A stretch of DNA of 64,000 bases from Caldimonas tepidiphila (GTDB lineage: Bacteria; Pseudomonadota; Gammaproteobacteria; Burkholderiales; Burkholderiaceae_C), in assembly GCF_003569765.1 (NCBI RefSeq), contig NZ_QXMG01000019.1:27161-91160 (forward strand). Reading direction: 5' to 3'. This document shows, piece by piece, positions 41,865-51,027 of this stretch. Under the pieces are notes generated by a model. It saw nothing but the letters and a program-made list of their open reading frames with translations, searched no databases and was not told where the DNA came from. The first letter of the stretch is position 1. Each line of letters starts with the position of its first letter. The position numbers and the translations under genes were made by a program.

Positions 41865-42146
41865 TCAGGGCTGCGTCGCCTGCTCCAGCCGCGCCAGCCA
41901 GTGCAGCGCGTGCTCGCGCGCGTCGCCGCACATCTCGGGCGCGGCCTGCAGCCCGGCGCAGCAGGCCGGCCGCTCGGGCCGGCCGAAGATCGCGCAGCGC
42001 AGCTCGGCGGTGAGCTGCACGCAGGGCACGCCCGCCGGCTTGCCCTGCGGCATGCCGGGGATCGGGCTGGAAATCGAGGGCGCGATGCAGCAGGCGGCGC
42101 AGCCGGGGCGGCAGGCCATCGTCGCGCCCGGCACGGAATTCACCAT
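41865..42146 (-). CDS. YkgJ family cysteine-cluster protein
   Basis: A 93-residue protein with the YkgJ cysteine pattern: CRPGCAACC near residues 12-20, then a conserved [27 protein letters not shown] and MCG. These cysteines probably bind zinc or an Fe-S cluster; function is unknown. The start ATG 42146 overlaps the upstream stop by 7 bases (ATGGTGA); GTG 42143 would give a 4-base overlap. Neither has a good ribosome-binding site, so translation probably depends on the upstream gene. Confidence 0.88.
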   Translation of the reverse strand: MVNSVPGATMACRPGCAACCIAPSISSPIPGMPQGKPAGVPCVQLTAELRCAIFGRPERPACCAGLQAAPEMCGDAREHALHWLARLEQATQP

Positions 42147-42493
42147 GGCGTGTCGGGAGGAAACTGGAGTTCGGCGCCGCGCGGTTGCAGCGCGGCCTGC
42201 GCGGCGGTCTCGAAGGCGTGTGCGTCGGGCGGCAGGTCGCCGCGGGCCTCGGCCCAGGCCTCCAGCGCGCACAGCCGCGCCTCGAGCGCGAGCACCCAGG
42301 AGGTCGGCCGCCCCTCGAACAGGCTGCTGAGCACGAGGAAGCGCTGCCCCCAGGACAGCAAGCTCGCGCCGGGGCGGTGCGTGATCTGCCAGGCCTGCTC
42401 CAGGTCGCGCGCGTCGATGCGGAACATGCCGAGCCGCTCGGCGAGGCCGTCCATCGTCAGGTCGATCTTCGGTGGGGCAATCAAGCGGTCCAT
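42140..42493 (-). CDS. Hypothetical protein coupled to the YkgJ protein
   Basis: A 117-residue helical protein, [20 protein letters not shown]..., containing [19 protein letters not shown] and a C-terminal [19 protein letters not shown] lies 8 bases upstream of ATG 42493. Its stop overlaps the start of the ykgJ-like gene, so the two are probably an operon and possibly partners. No family is recognised. Confidence 0.75.
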   Translation of the reverse strand: MDRLIAPPKIDLTMDGLAERLGMFRIDARDLEQAWQITHRPGASLLSWGQRFLVLSSLFEGRPTSWVLALEARLCALEAWAEARGDLPPDAHAFETAAQAALQPRGAELQFPPDTPW

Positions 42494-42745
42494 GGTCCGG
42501 CTCCTCCCTCGACGCCGCCGCGTCAGACGAGGATTGTCGGCGAGCTTCTTGCACTGCAACAAGGCGAGGAAGACCGGGAAAGCCCGGTTTCCGGCAAGCG
42601 CGTGTATCGCCCGTAACCGGCCGTCCGCGCGGCGCGCAGGGGCTGTCCCTGCCGACGTCAGGAGCAAGGCCGCCAACTAAAATGACCGGTTTGCCTGCCG
42701 CAGGCCTTCCCATTCTTTTCGCGGCGCCCACTTCCGGAGTGCAAG

Positions 42746-44734
42746 ATGCTGTTTCCCAAGGAATTCGACGTGATCGTCGTCGGCGGTGGCCATGCCGGCA
42801 CCGAGGCGGCGCTCGCCGCCGCGCGCATGGGGGTGAAGACGCTGCTGCTGACGCACAACATCGAGACGCTCGGCCAGATGAGCTGCAACCCCTCGATCGG
42901 CGGCATCGGCAAGGGCCACCTCGTCAAGGAGGTCGATGCGCTCGGCGGCGCGATGGCCGCCGCGACCGACGAGGGCGGCATCCAGTTCCGCATCCTCAAC
43001 TCCTCCAAGGGGCCGGCGGTGCGCGCCACGCGCGCGCAGGCCGACCGCATCCTCTACAAGGCCGCGATCCGCCGGCGCCTGGAGAACCAGCCGAACTTGT
43101 GGCTGTTCCAGCAGGCGGTGGACGACCTGCTGGTCGAGGGCGAGCGCGTCGTCGGCGCCGTCACGCAGATCGGCCTCGCCTTCCGCGCCCGCGCGGTAGT
43201 GCTGACCGCCGGCACCTTCCTCGACGGCAAGGTGCACGTCGGGCTGCAGAACTACGCCGCCGGCCGCGCGGGCGACCCGCCCGCGGTGAGCCTGTCGGCG
43301 CGCTTGAAGGAGCTGAAGCTGCCGCAAGGGCGATTGAAGACCGGCACGCCGCCGCGCATCGACGGCCGCAGCATCGATTTCAGCAAGCTCGCCGAGCAGC
43401 CGGGCGACCTCGACCCGGTGCCGGTGTTCAGCTTCCTCGGCGACGCGTCGCAGCACCCGCGCCAGGTGCCGTGCTGGATCACGCACACCAACGAGCGCAC
43501 GCACGAGATCATCCGCAGCGGCTTCGACCGCAGCCCGATGTTCACCGGCGTGATCGAGGGCGTGGGCCCGCGCTACTGCCCGAGCATCGAGGACAAGATC
43601 AACCGCTTCGCCGACAAGGACTCGCACCAGATCTTCCTGGAGCCGGAAGGGCTGACCACGCACGAGTTCTACCCGAACGGCATCTCCACCTCGCTGCCCT
43701 TCGACATCCAGCTCGCCGCGGTGCAGTCGATGGCGGGCCTGGAGAACGCGCACATCCTGCGCCCGGGCTACGCGATCGAGTACGACTACTTCGACCCGCG
43801 CGCGCTCAGCGCGAGCTTCGAGACGCGCGCGATCCGGGGCCTGTTCTTCGCCGGGCAGATCAACGGCACCACCGGCTACGAGGAGGCGGCGGCGCAGGGC
43901 CTCTTCGCCGGCCTGAATGCGGCACTCCAGGCGCAGGGGCGAGAGCCCTGGACGCCGCGGCGCGACCAGGCGTATCTGGGCGTGCTGGTCGACGACCTGA
44001 TCACGAAGGGCGTGTCCGAGCCCTACCGCATGTTCACGAGCCGCGCCGAGTTCCGGCTGCAGCTGCGCGAGGACAACGCCGACATGCGCCTGACCGAGAT
44101 CGGCCGCGAGCTCGGTCTCGTCGACGACATGCGCTGGGCCGCGTTCAACCGCAAGCGCGACGCCGTTTCACGTGAAACACAGCGCCTCAAGAGCAGCTGG
44201 GTCCACCCCGGCATCCTGCCCGCGGCCGAGGCCGAGCGGCTCGTCGGCAAGGCGCTCGAGCGCGAGTACAGCCTCGCCGACCTGCTGCGCCGTCCCGGCG
44301 TGAGCTTCGACGTCACCGCCGAGGCCGACGCGATCGCGCAGCGCGCCAAGGGCAGCGAGGCGCCGACCGCGTCGCGCGCCACGCTGCGCGCCGAGCTCGG
44401 CGAGGCGCTCGCCGACCAGGTGATCGAGCAGGTCGAGATCGCGATCAAGTACGCCGGCTACATCGACAAGCAGAACGAGGAGGTTGAGCGCGCGGCGCGC
44501 TACGAGCAGATGCCGCTGCCGCCCGAGCTCGACTACGCGCAGGTCACGGCGCTCAGCCACGAGGTGCGCCAGAAGCTCGCGAAGCACCGCCCGGCCACGC
44601 TCGGCCAGGCCTCGCGCCTCTCCGGCATCACGCCGGCGGCGATCTCGCTGCTGCTCGTGCACCTGAAGAAGGGCCGCTTCAAGGGCTTCGAGGCCGGCGC
44701 CGCCGAGCCAACAACGGCACGCGAAACCGCCTGA
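42746..44734 (+). CDS. mnmG: tRNA uridine-5-carboxymethylaminomethyl synthesis enzyme MnmG (GidA)
   Basis: A 662-residue FAD protein that with MnmE modifies U34 of certain tRNAs. The FAD motif [19 protein letters not shown] is near residue 10; [21 protein letters not shown] and [11 protein letters not shown] are diagnostic. The C-terminal helical domain ends in [27 protein letters not shown] 42746 follows CGGAGTGCAAG. A parS site at 44164-44179 lies in frame inside the gene and encodes VSRET. rsmG follows after 73 bases. Confidence 0.97.
   Translation: MLFPKEFDVIVVGGGHAGTEAALAAARMGVKTLLLTHNIETLGQMSCNPSIGGIGKGHLVKEVDALGGAMAAATDEGGIQFRILNSSKGPAVRATRAQADRILYKAAIRRRLENQPNLWLFQQAVDDLLVEGERVVGAVTQIGLAFRARAVVLTAGTFLDGKVHVGLQNYAAGRAGDPPAVSLSARLKELKLPQGRLKTGTPPRIDGRSIDFSKLAEQPGDLDPVPVFSFLGDASQHPRQVPCWITHTNERTHEIIRSGFDRSPMFTGVIEGVGPRYCPSIEDKINRFADKDSHQIFLEPEGLTTHEFYPNGISTSLPFDIQLAAVQSMAGLENAHILRPGYAIEYDYFDPRALSASFETRAIRGLFFAGQINGTTGYEEAAAQGLFAGLNAALQAQGREPWTPRRDQAYLGVLVDDLITKGVSEPYRMFTSRAEFRLQLREDNADMRLTEIGRELGLVDDMRWAAFNRKRDAVSRETQRLKSSWVHPGILPAAEAERLVGKALEREYSLADLLRRPGVSFDVTAEADAIAQRAKGSEAPTASRATLRAELGEALADQVIEQVEIAIKYAGYIDKQNEEVERAARYEQMPLPPELDYAQVTALSHEVRQKLAKHRPATLGQASRLSGITPAAISLLLVHLKKGRFKGFEAGAAEPTTARETA
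44164..44179. other. parS site 3, inside mnmG
   Basis: CGTTTCACGTGAAACA is identical to site 1 and differs from the parS consensus only at the first base. It lies about 2.1 kb before parA and is read in frame as VSRET of MnmG. Confidence 0.9.
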
Positions 44735-44807
44735 GGCGCGGCCGGTGCGGCCTCGGCGGGCGGCGGAGCGTCGATAATCGATTTTTCGCCACCGACCGAG
44801 TGCCGCC

Positions 44808-45476
44808 TTGTCCGCCGCCCTGCCCCCCGAAGTCGCGCGTCTCGAAGCCCCGCTGCGCGAGGGCCTGCTCCAGCTCCGGCTCGCGCTGGACGACCGCCAG
44901 GTCGGCCAGCTGCTCGCCTACCTCGCGCTGATCGCGCGCTGGAACCGCGTCTACAACCTCACCGCCGTGCGCGAGCCCGCCGACATGCTGTCGCAGCACC
45001 TGCTCGACAGCCTCGCCGGCGTCGCGCCGCTACGCCGCCACACCGAGGGAGCGCCGGCGCGCGTGCTCGACGTCGGCAGCGGCGCGGGACTGCCGGGCGT
45101 CGTGTTCGCGATCGCCTGTCCCGAGCTCTCGGTGACCTGCGTCGACACGGTGGCGAAGAAGGCGATCTTCATCCGGCAGGCCGCGGCCGAGCTGGGCCTG
45201 CCGAACCTGCGCGCCGAGCATGCGCGCGTCGAGCAGCTCCAGCCCGCGGCGGCGCAGGTCGTCACCTCGCGCGCCTTCGCGTCGCTGCACGACTTCGTCG
45301 CGCTCACGCGCGAGCACCTCGCCGCCGACGGCGTCTGGCTCGCGTTCAAGGGCCGCGTGCCGGACGACGAACTTGCCGCCTTGCCCCCCGACGTCGGCGT
45401 GCTCCAGGTGGAGCCGCTCGCCGTGCCCCGGCTCGACGCGCAGCGCTGCCTCGTGTGGCTGCGCCCGGCCGGCTGA
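44808..45476 (+). CDS. rsmG: 16S rRNA (guanine-527-N7) methyltransferase RsmG (GidB)
   Basis: A 222-residue SAM-dependent methyltransferase for G527 of 16S rRNA. The order is LIARWNRVYNLTAVREP, HLLDSLAG, the SAM motif VLDVGSGAGLPGVVFAI and ELSVTCVDTVAKKAIF, then VTSRAFASLHDFV. Translation appears to start at TTG 44808; no in-frame ATG is closer and the ribosome-binding site is weak. It follows mnmG as in most bacteria. Confidence 0.95.
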   Translation: MSAALPPEVARLEAPLREGLLQLRLALDDRQVGQLLAYLALIARWNRVYNLTAVREPADMLSQHLLDSLAGVAPLRRHTEGAPARVLDVGSGAGLPGVVFAIACPELSVTCVDTVAKKAIFIRQAAAELGLPNLRAEHARVEQLQPAAAQVVTSRAFASLHDFVALTREHLAADGVWLAFKGRVPDDELAALPPDVGVLQVEPLAVPRLDAQRCLVWLRPAG

Positions 45477-45497
45477 CCCCCCGCCCCGGCTCCCGCC

Positions 45498-46109
45498 ATG
45501 TTCGGCATCGCGGACTTCGGCGCCTACTGCGCGGCCATCCTCGTCTTCCTGGCCCTGCCCGGGCCGGGCACCTTCGCGCTGCTGAACTCGACCGCGAAGG
45601 GCGGCTTTCGAGCCGGCGCCGCGGCGACGCTCGGCCTCATCGCCGGCGACCAGGTGCTGCTGTGGCTGGCGGTGGCGGGCATCGCCGCGCTGCTGAAGGC
45701 CCACCCGACGCTGTTCCACGCGGTGCAGTGGGCCGGCGCCGCCTACCTCGCGTGGATCGGGGTGCAGCTGCTGCGCACGCGCGAGGGCGGCGCCTCGCCG
45801 ATCCGCATCGAGCCGCGCCGCTACGCGCGCCAAGCCTTCCTGATCACGCTGCTGAACCCGAAGGCGATCGTGTTCTACATGGCCTTCTTCCCGCTCTTCA
45901 TCGACCCGGCGCAGCATCGCGGGCTGCTCACCTTCGCGGTGATGGCGGCGACGATCGCTGCCCTGACGCTCGCCTACTGCCTGCTGCTGTGTGCCTTCGC
46001 GCAGGCGGTGGCGCAGAAGGTGCGCGCGCACCGGCGCCTGGCGCGCTGGCTCGAGCGGCTGGCCGGCGTCGCGCTGATCGCCTTCGGCCTGCGCCTCGGC
46101 ACGCAATGA
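45498..46109 (+). CDS. LysE family amino-acid exporter
   Basis: A 203-residue protein with about six hydrophobic helices. The N-terminal motif VFLALPGPGTFALLNSTAKGGFRAG (in part PGPGTFALLN) and FLITLLNPKAIVFYMAFFPLF identify LysE/RhtB exporters. The exported amino acid is not deducible. It starts at ATG 45498, 21 bases after rsmG, and sits inside the mnmG-parB block. Confidence 0.93.
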   Translation: MFGIADFGAYCAAILVFLALPGPGTFALLNSTAKGGFRAGAAATLGLIAGDQVLLWLAVAGIAALLKAHPTLFHAVQWAGAAYLAWIGVQLLRTREGGASPIRIEPRRYARQAFLITLLNPKAIVFYMAFFPLFIDPAQHRGLLTFAVMAATIAALTLAYCLLLCAFAQAVAQKVRAHRRLARWLERLAGVALIAFGLRLGTQ

Positions 46110-46309
46110 GCAAGGCCACGAAGAGGCCGCACGCCCAGGAGCTCCCGATGCCCTCCGCCGACCGCCCGAGAATCCCGACCCCGGCGCCCCGCAGGGGCAT
46201 GCGCTGCGACGGCGGCCCGGCGAAGCCCGCCGCGCCCGGCCCCGCTTTCCCCTGAATGCCGCCCCCCGAGCGACGGCCTTCCGCAACCGAAAACAGAACC
46301 CGAACCGAC

Positions 46310-47080
46310 ATGGCCAAGATTTTCTGCGTCGCCAACCAGAAGGGCGGCGTGGGCAAGACCACCACCGCCGTGAACCTCGCCGCCGGCCTCGCCCAGGTCG
46401 GCCAGCGCGTGCTGCTCGTCGACCTCGACCCGCAGGGCAACGCGACGATGGGCTCCGGCATCGACAAGCGCACCCTCGCCTTGAGCATCTACGAGGTGCT
46501 GCTCGAGTCGGCGTCGGTCGCCGAGGCGCGCGCGCGCTCCGAGCATGGGCGCTACGACGTGCTCGGCGCCAACCGCGAGCTGTCGGGCGCCGAGGTCGAG
46601 CTCGTCGAGCTCGAGCGCCGCGAGCGCCGCCTCAAGAGCGCGCTGCAGGCCGCCGACGCCGACTACGACTTCGTGCTGATCGACTGCCCGCCGAGCCTGT
46701 CGCTGCTGACGCTCAACGGCCTCGTGAGCGCGCACGGCGTAATCGTGCCGATGCAGTGCGAGTACTTCGCGCTCGAGGGCCTGTCGGACCTCGTCAACAC
46801 CATCAAGCAGGTGCATGCCAACCTGAACCCCGACCTGCAGATCATCGGCCTGCTGCGCGTGATGTTCGACCCGCGCATCACGCTGCAGCAGCAGGTCAGC
46901 GAGCAGCTGCGCCAGCACTTCGGCGACAAGGTGTTCGACAGCGTGATCCCGCGCAACGTGCGCCTGGCCGAGGCACCGAGCTACGGCCAGCCCGGCGTCG
47001 TGTTCGACCCGAACGCCAAGGGCGCGCTCGCCTACGTGGACTTCGCGCGCGAGATGGTCGAGCGCGTGCGCCGGATGTGA
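46310..47080 (+). CDS. parA: Chromosome partitioning ATPase ParA
   Basis: A 256-residue ParA/Soj ATPase. The deviant Walker A motif KGGVGKTT is at residues 11-18, with VDLDPQGNATMG, the D of IDCPPSLSLLTLN and LRVMFDPRITLQQQV. It lacks an N-terminal HTH, like chromosomal rather than plasmid ParA. It drives origin segregation with ParB bound to parS. The start at ATG 46310 gives MAKIFCVANQKGG; no strong ribosome-binding site. A hydrolase gene intervenes before parB. Confidence 0.96.
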   Translation: MAKIFCVANQKGGVGKTTTAVNLAAGLAQVGQRVLLVDLDPQGNATMGSGIDKRTLALSIYEVLLESASVAEARARSEHGRYDVLGANRELSGAEVELVELERRERRLKSALQAADADYDFVLIDCPPSLSLLTLNGLVSAHGVIVPMQCEYFALEGLSDLVNTIKQVHANLNPDLQIIGLLRVMFDPRITLQQQVSEQLRQHFGDKVFDSVIPRNVRLAEAPSYGQPGVVFDPNAKGALAYVDFAREMVERVRRM

Positions 47081-47084
47081 GGCG

Positions 47085-47654
47085 ATGAACGCAAGCCCCC
47101 CCGTGATCGACGCGTCGCTGCGCGTGCTGCTGCTGCCCGGCTGGCAGGACTCCGGCCCCGGGCACTGGCAGACGCTGTGGGAGCAGCAGCACGGCTTCGT
47201 GCGCGTCGAGCAGGCCGACTGGGACTGGCCGCGCCGCGGCGACTGGATGGCGCGGCTCGACGAGGTGCTGCAGGAAGACGCACGCCCGGCGGTGCTGGTC
47301 GCGCACTCGCTCGGCTGCCAGCTCGTCGCGAGCTGGGCCGACCACTCGCGGCACACCGACCGCGTGCGCGCGGCGCTGCTGGTCGCGCCGCCCGACACCG
47401 AGCGCGAGGACCTGCCGCCCAACCTCTTCAACTGGCGCCCGATGCGCCGCCCGCGCCTGCCCTTCGCCGCCACGGTGCTCGCGAGCAGCGACGACCCCTA
47501 CTGCGAACTCGCCCGCGCCGCCGGGCTCGCGGCCGACTGGGGCGCGGACTTCGTCGCGCTCGGCCCGCGCGGCCACCTCAACGGCGACTCCGGCCTCGGC
47601 GACTGGCCCGAGGGCCTGCAGATGCTGCGCGCACTCGTGCAGCGAGCCTCCTGA
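47085..47654 (+). CDS. RBBP9/YdeN family alpha/beta hydrolase
   Basis: A 189-residue serine-hydrolase fold. The N-terminal strand and loop LLLPGWQDSGPGHWQT is diagnostic of the family; the nucleophile elbow is AHSLGC, the Asp lies in ASSDDPYC and the His in PRGHLNGDSG. The substrate is unknown. It starts 4 bases after parA with GAGG before ATG 47085 and is followed 24 bases later by parB, so it is co-transcribed with the partition genes. Confidence 0.9.
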   Translation: MNASPPVIDASLRVLLLPGWQDSGPGHWQTLWEQQHGFVRVEQADWDWPRRGDWMARLDEVLQEDARPAVLVAHSLGCQLVASWADHSRHTDRVRAALLVAPPDTEREDLPPNLFNWRPMRRPRLPFAATVLASSDDPYCELARAAGLAADWGADFVALGPRGHLNGDSGLGDWPEGLQMLRALVQRAS

Positions 47655-47678
47655 ATTTCCAAGGACACCCGACACACC

Positions 47679-48593
47679 ATGGCGACCAAGAAACCCAAGG
47701 GCCTCGGCCTCGGCCTCGAGGCGCTGCTCGGCCCGAAAGTCAGCGATGCGCCGAACGCCGCCGCGGCGGCCGAAGGCGCGCCGAGCACGCTGCGGCTCGA
47801 GCAGATCCAGCCCGGCCGCTACCAGCCGCGCACGCGCATGGACGAGGGCTCGCTGTACGAGCTCGCCGAGAGCATCAGGGCGCAGGGCATCATGCAGCCG
47901 ATCCTGGTGCGCCCGATCGGCGGCGGGCGCGGCCGCAGCGCGAGGTACGAGATCATCGCCGGCGAGCGCCGCTCGCGCGCGGCGCGCCTCGCCGGCCTCG
48001 AGGAGGTGCCGGTGCTGGTGCGCGAGGTGCCCGACGAGGCCGCCGCCGCGATGGCACTGATCGAGAACATCCAGCGCGAGGACCTCAACCCGCTCGAGGA
48101 GGCGCAGGGCCTGCAGCGCCTCGTCGTCGAGTTCGGCCTGACGCACGAGCAGGCGGCGCAGGCGGTGGGCCGCTCGCGCAGCGCCGCGAGCAACCTGCTG
48201 CGGCTGCTGAACCTCGCCGAGCCGGTGCAGCAGATGCTGATGGCCGGCGACCTCGACATGGGCCATGCGCGTGCGCTGCTGCCGCTGGAGCCCGCGCAGC
48301 AGATCCTCGGCGCCAACGAGATCGTCGCGAAGAAGCTCAGCGTGCGCGAGGCGGAGAAGCTGGCCTCGCGCATGGCCGAGGGCCGCACGCAGCCGTCGCC
48401 GCGCGCCGAGCCGCCGAAGTCGCGCGACATCGTGCGCATCGAGGAGGAGCTGTCCGACCGGCTGACGGCGGCGGTGCAGATCCGCGTGAAGAAGCGCACC
48501 CGGCGCGGCGAGCAGGGCGAGGTGGCGATCGCCTTCGGCTCGCTCGAGGAGCTCAACGGGCTGCTCGACAAGCTCGGCCTCGCGCCCGCCTGA
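47679..48593 (+). CDS. parB: Chromosome partitioning protein ParB
   Basis: A 304-residue ParB. The N-terminal ParA-activating motif KGLGLGLEALLG is followed by the CTPase domain with GERRSRAA at residues 95-102 and a helix-turn-helix around FGLTHEQAAQAVGRSRSAAS (151-170) that reads parS. The C-terminal region provides dimerisation. Three candidate parS sites are in this window. A CCCGGGA/TCCCGGG hairpin lies about 50 bases after the stop. Confidence 0.96.
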   Translation: MATKKPKGLGLGLEALLGPKVSDAPNAAAAAEGAPSTLRLEQIQPGRYQPRTRMDEGSLYELAESIRAQGIMQPILVRPIGGGRGRSARYEIIAGERRSRAARLAGLEEVPVLVREVPDEAAAAMALIENIQREDLNPLEEAQGLQRLVVEFGLTHEQAAQAVGRSRSAASNLLRLLNLAEPVQQMLMAGDLDMGHARALLPLEPAQQILGANEIVAKKLSVREAEKLASRMAEGRTQPSPRAEPPKSRDIVRIEEELSDRLTAAVQIRVKKRTRRGEQGEVAIAFGSLEELNGLLDKLGLAPA

Positions 48594-49067
48594 AGCCCCC
48601 TCGCCTGCAGGCGTCCTCTGCAGGCCCTCCGCGGCCTCCCCCGGGAAGATCCCGGGCCACTCTTTCCCGGCATCGCCGCCCCCCATCCCGGGGGCGAGCG
48701 CCCTGCGCGCCGCGCCTGCTGCGGCCGCACCGCGCACCTTCAACGGCCCCGGCCCGCCCCACGGCCGCCCCCGTGCACCAAAGCGGCCCTCTTTGCCGCA
48801 GAACGTACGGGCACTGCGCACGTTGACAGCGCAAATCCCGAGAAACTCCTCCCGTGCAAGACCCCTCCCAGTGAAGGGCCCCCGGGCCCGCTTCACACGC
48901 ACAGGGCACGCTCTTTGCACTATGGTGACAGCAACGCTCGAAAGAGCTGGCACTTTCGGACGTGGCAAGGGGCAGCGGAGACCGGTGGTCGAGGCTGCAG
49001 AACACAAGGGTGGCGACGGTGCAGCCAGTGTGAGTCGACACCCATTTGAGACCTTTGGAGGTGTGCG
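48594..49067. other. 474-base region upstream of the PrkA operon
   Basis: It contains an inverted repeat (CCCGGGA-AGA-TCCCGGG, 48640-48656) after parB and the sigma-54 promoter described separately. A TGCACCA half-site at 48774-48780 could be one arm of an NtrC-type enhancer, but the second arm is not a match. No small gene was found. Confidence 0.55.
48904..48919 (+). promoter_or_regulatory. Sigma-54 promoter of the prkA operon
   Basis: GGGCACGCTCTTTGCA matches the -24/-12 consensus TGGCACG-N4-TTGCA except at the first base, with exact spacing between GG and GC. It lies about 150 bases before the prkA start codon, on the coding strand. RpoN-dependent transcription needs an activator such as NtrC. 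Confidence 0.72.
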
Positions 49068-50990
49068 ATGGACGTCATCAGCAACTTCGCGGCTCGCTAC
49101 GAGCGCACGCGGCAGGAAGAGCTGACCCTGCAGGAATACCTGGAGGTCTGCAAGCGGGACCCGCTGGCCTATGCGTCCGCCGCCGAGCGCATGCTCAAGG
49201 CCATCGGCGAGCCCTCGCTGGTGGACACCCGCAACGACCCGCGCCTGTCGCGGATCTTCGCGAACAAGGTCATCAAGATCTACCCGGCCTTCCGCGAGTT
49301 CTACGGCATGGAGGACGCGATCGAGCAGGTCGTCAGCTACTTCCGCCATGCCGCGCAGGGCCTGGAGGAGAAGAAGCAGATCCTCTACCTGCTGGGCCCG
49401 GTGGGCGGCGGCAAGAGCTCGATCGCCGAGCGCCTGAAGCAACTCATGGAGCAGGTGCCCTTCTACGCGATCAAGGGCAGCCCGGTGAACGAGTCGCCCC
49501 TGGGGCTCTTCGACGCCACCGAGGACGGCGCGCTGCTCGAGGAGCAGTACGGCATCCCGCGCCGTTATCTGAACCGCGTGCTCTCGCCCTGGGCGGTCAA
49601 GCGCCTGGAGGAGTACGGCGGCGACATCCGCCAGTTCAAGGTCGTCAAGCGCTATCCGAGCATCCTCAAGCAGATCGGCATCGCCAAGACCGAGCCCGGC
49701 GACGAGAACAACCAGGACATCTCCTCGCTCGTCGGCAAGGTCGACATCCGCAAGCTCGAGAGCTACTCGCAGGACGACCCGGACGCCTACAGCTACTCGG
49801 GCGGCCTGTGCCTGGCCAACCAGGGCCTGCTCGAGTTTGTCGAAATGTTCAAGGCGCCGATCAAAGTGCTGCATCCGTTGCTGACCGCAACCCAGGAAGG
49901 CAACTTCAAGGGCACGGAAGGCTTCGGTGCCATCCCCTTCGACGGGGTGGTGCTCGCGCACAGCAACGAGAGCGAGTGGAAGGCCTTCCGCAACAACAAG
50001 AACAACGAGGCCTTCCTCGACCGGATCTACATCGTCAAGGTGCCCTACTGCCTGCGCGTCTCGGAAGAGATCAAGATCTACGAGAAGCTGGTGCGCAACT
50101 CCTCGCTTGCCGAGGCGCCCTGCGCCCCGGGCACGCTGAAGATGATGGCGCAGTTCTCGGTGCTGACGCGGCTCAAGGAGCCGGAGAACTCGAGTCTCTT
50201 CTCCAAGATGCTGATCTACGACGGTGACAACCTCAAGGACACCGACCCGCGCGCCAAGTCGCTGCAGGAGTACCGCGACTACGCGGGCGTGGACGAGGGC
50301 ATGAACGGGGTCTCGACGCGTTTCGCGTTCAAGATCCTGTCCAAGGTCTTCAACTTCGACCCGGCCGAGGTCGCCGCCAACCCGGTGCACCTGATGTACG
50401 TGCTCGAGCAGCAGATCGAGCGCGAGCAGTTCCCGGCTGAGCAGGAGCAGAAGTACCTCGCCTTCGTGAAGGAGCACCTCGCGCACCGCTACGCGGAGTT
50501 CATCGGCAAGGAGATCCAGACGGCCTACCTCGAGAGCTACAGCGAGTACGGCCAGAACATCTTCGACCGCTACGTGACCTACGCCGACTACTGGATCCAG
50601 GACCAGGAGTACCGCGACACCGACACCGGCGAGATCTTCGACCGGGCGTCGCTCAACGCCGAGCTCGAGAAGATCGAGAAGCCGGCCGGCATCGCCAACC
50701 CGAAGGACTTCCGCAACGAGATCGTCAATTTCGTGCTGCGCGCGCGCGCCAACAACGCGGGCAAGAACCCCTTGTGGACGAGCTACGAGAAGCTGCGCAC
50801 GGTGATCGAGAAGAAGATGTTCTCGAACACCGAGGAGCTGCTGCCCGTCATCAGCTTCAACGCGAAGTCGAGCGCCGACGAGCAGAAGAAGCACGAGGAC
50901 TTCGTCAACCGCATGGTGCAGAAGGGCTACACGCCCAAGCAGGTCCGCCTGCTGTGCGAGTGGTACCTGCGCGTGCGCAAGAGCTCCTGA
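49068..50990 (+). CDS. prkA: PrkA family serine protein kinase
   Basis: A 640-residue protein like E. coli YeaG. An AAA+-like domain has the P-loop LGPVGGGKSS at residues 109-118. The C-terminal PrkA domain follows, ending in KQVRLLCEWYLRVRKSS. It is a stress/starvation-linked kinase and possibly a AAA+ protease, acting with YeaH and SpoVR. The start ATG 49068 has GGAGGTGTGCG before it. It is first gene of prkA-yeaH-spoVR. Confidence 0.96.
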   Translation: MDVISNFAARYERTRQEELTLQEYLEVCKRDPLAYASAAERMLKAIGEPSLVDTRNDPRLSRIFANKVIKIYPAFREFYGMEDAIEQVVSYFRHAAQGLEEKKQILYLLGPVGGGKSSIAERLKQLMEQVPFYAIKGSPVNESPLGLFDATEDGALLEEQYGIPRRYLNRVLSPWAVKRLEEYGGDIRQFKVVKRYPSILKQIGIAKTEPGDENNQDISSLVGKVDIRKLESYSQDDPDAYSYSGGLCLANQGLLEFVEMFKAPIKVLHPLLTATQEGNFKGTEGFGAIPFDGVVLAHSNESEWKAFRNNKNNEAFLDRIYIVKVPYCLRVSEEIKIYEKLVRNSSLAEAPCAPGTLKMMAQFSVLTRLKEPENSSLFSKMLIYDGDNLKDTDPRAKSLQEYRDYAGVDEGMNGVSTRFAFKILSKVFNFDPAEVAANPVHLMYVLEQQIEREQFPAEQEQKYLAFVKEHLAHRYAEFIGKEIQTAYLESYSEYGQNIFDRYVTYADYWIQDQEYRDTDTGEIFDRASLNAELEKIEKPAGIANPKDFRNEIVNFVLRARANNAGKNPLWTSYEKLRTVIEKKMFSNTEELLPVISFNAKSSADEQKKHEDFVNRMVQKGYTPKQVRLLCEWYLRVRKSS

Positions 50991-51027
50991 GCGGCCGGGC
51001 CGCTCAGAAGCGAAAGGCGACACACAC

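Noticed and set aside
46106..46255. Possible 49-residue gene overlapping the lysE stop by ATGA
   Set aside because: The product is Pro/Arg-rich low complexity with no ribosome-binding site of its own. It fills the parA upstream region and resembles random GC-rich coding.
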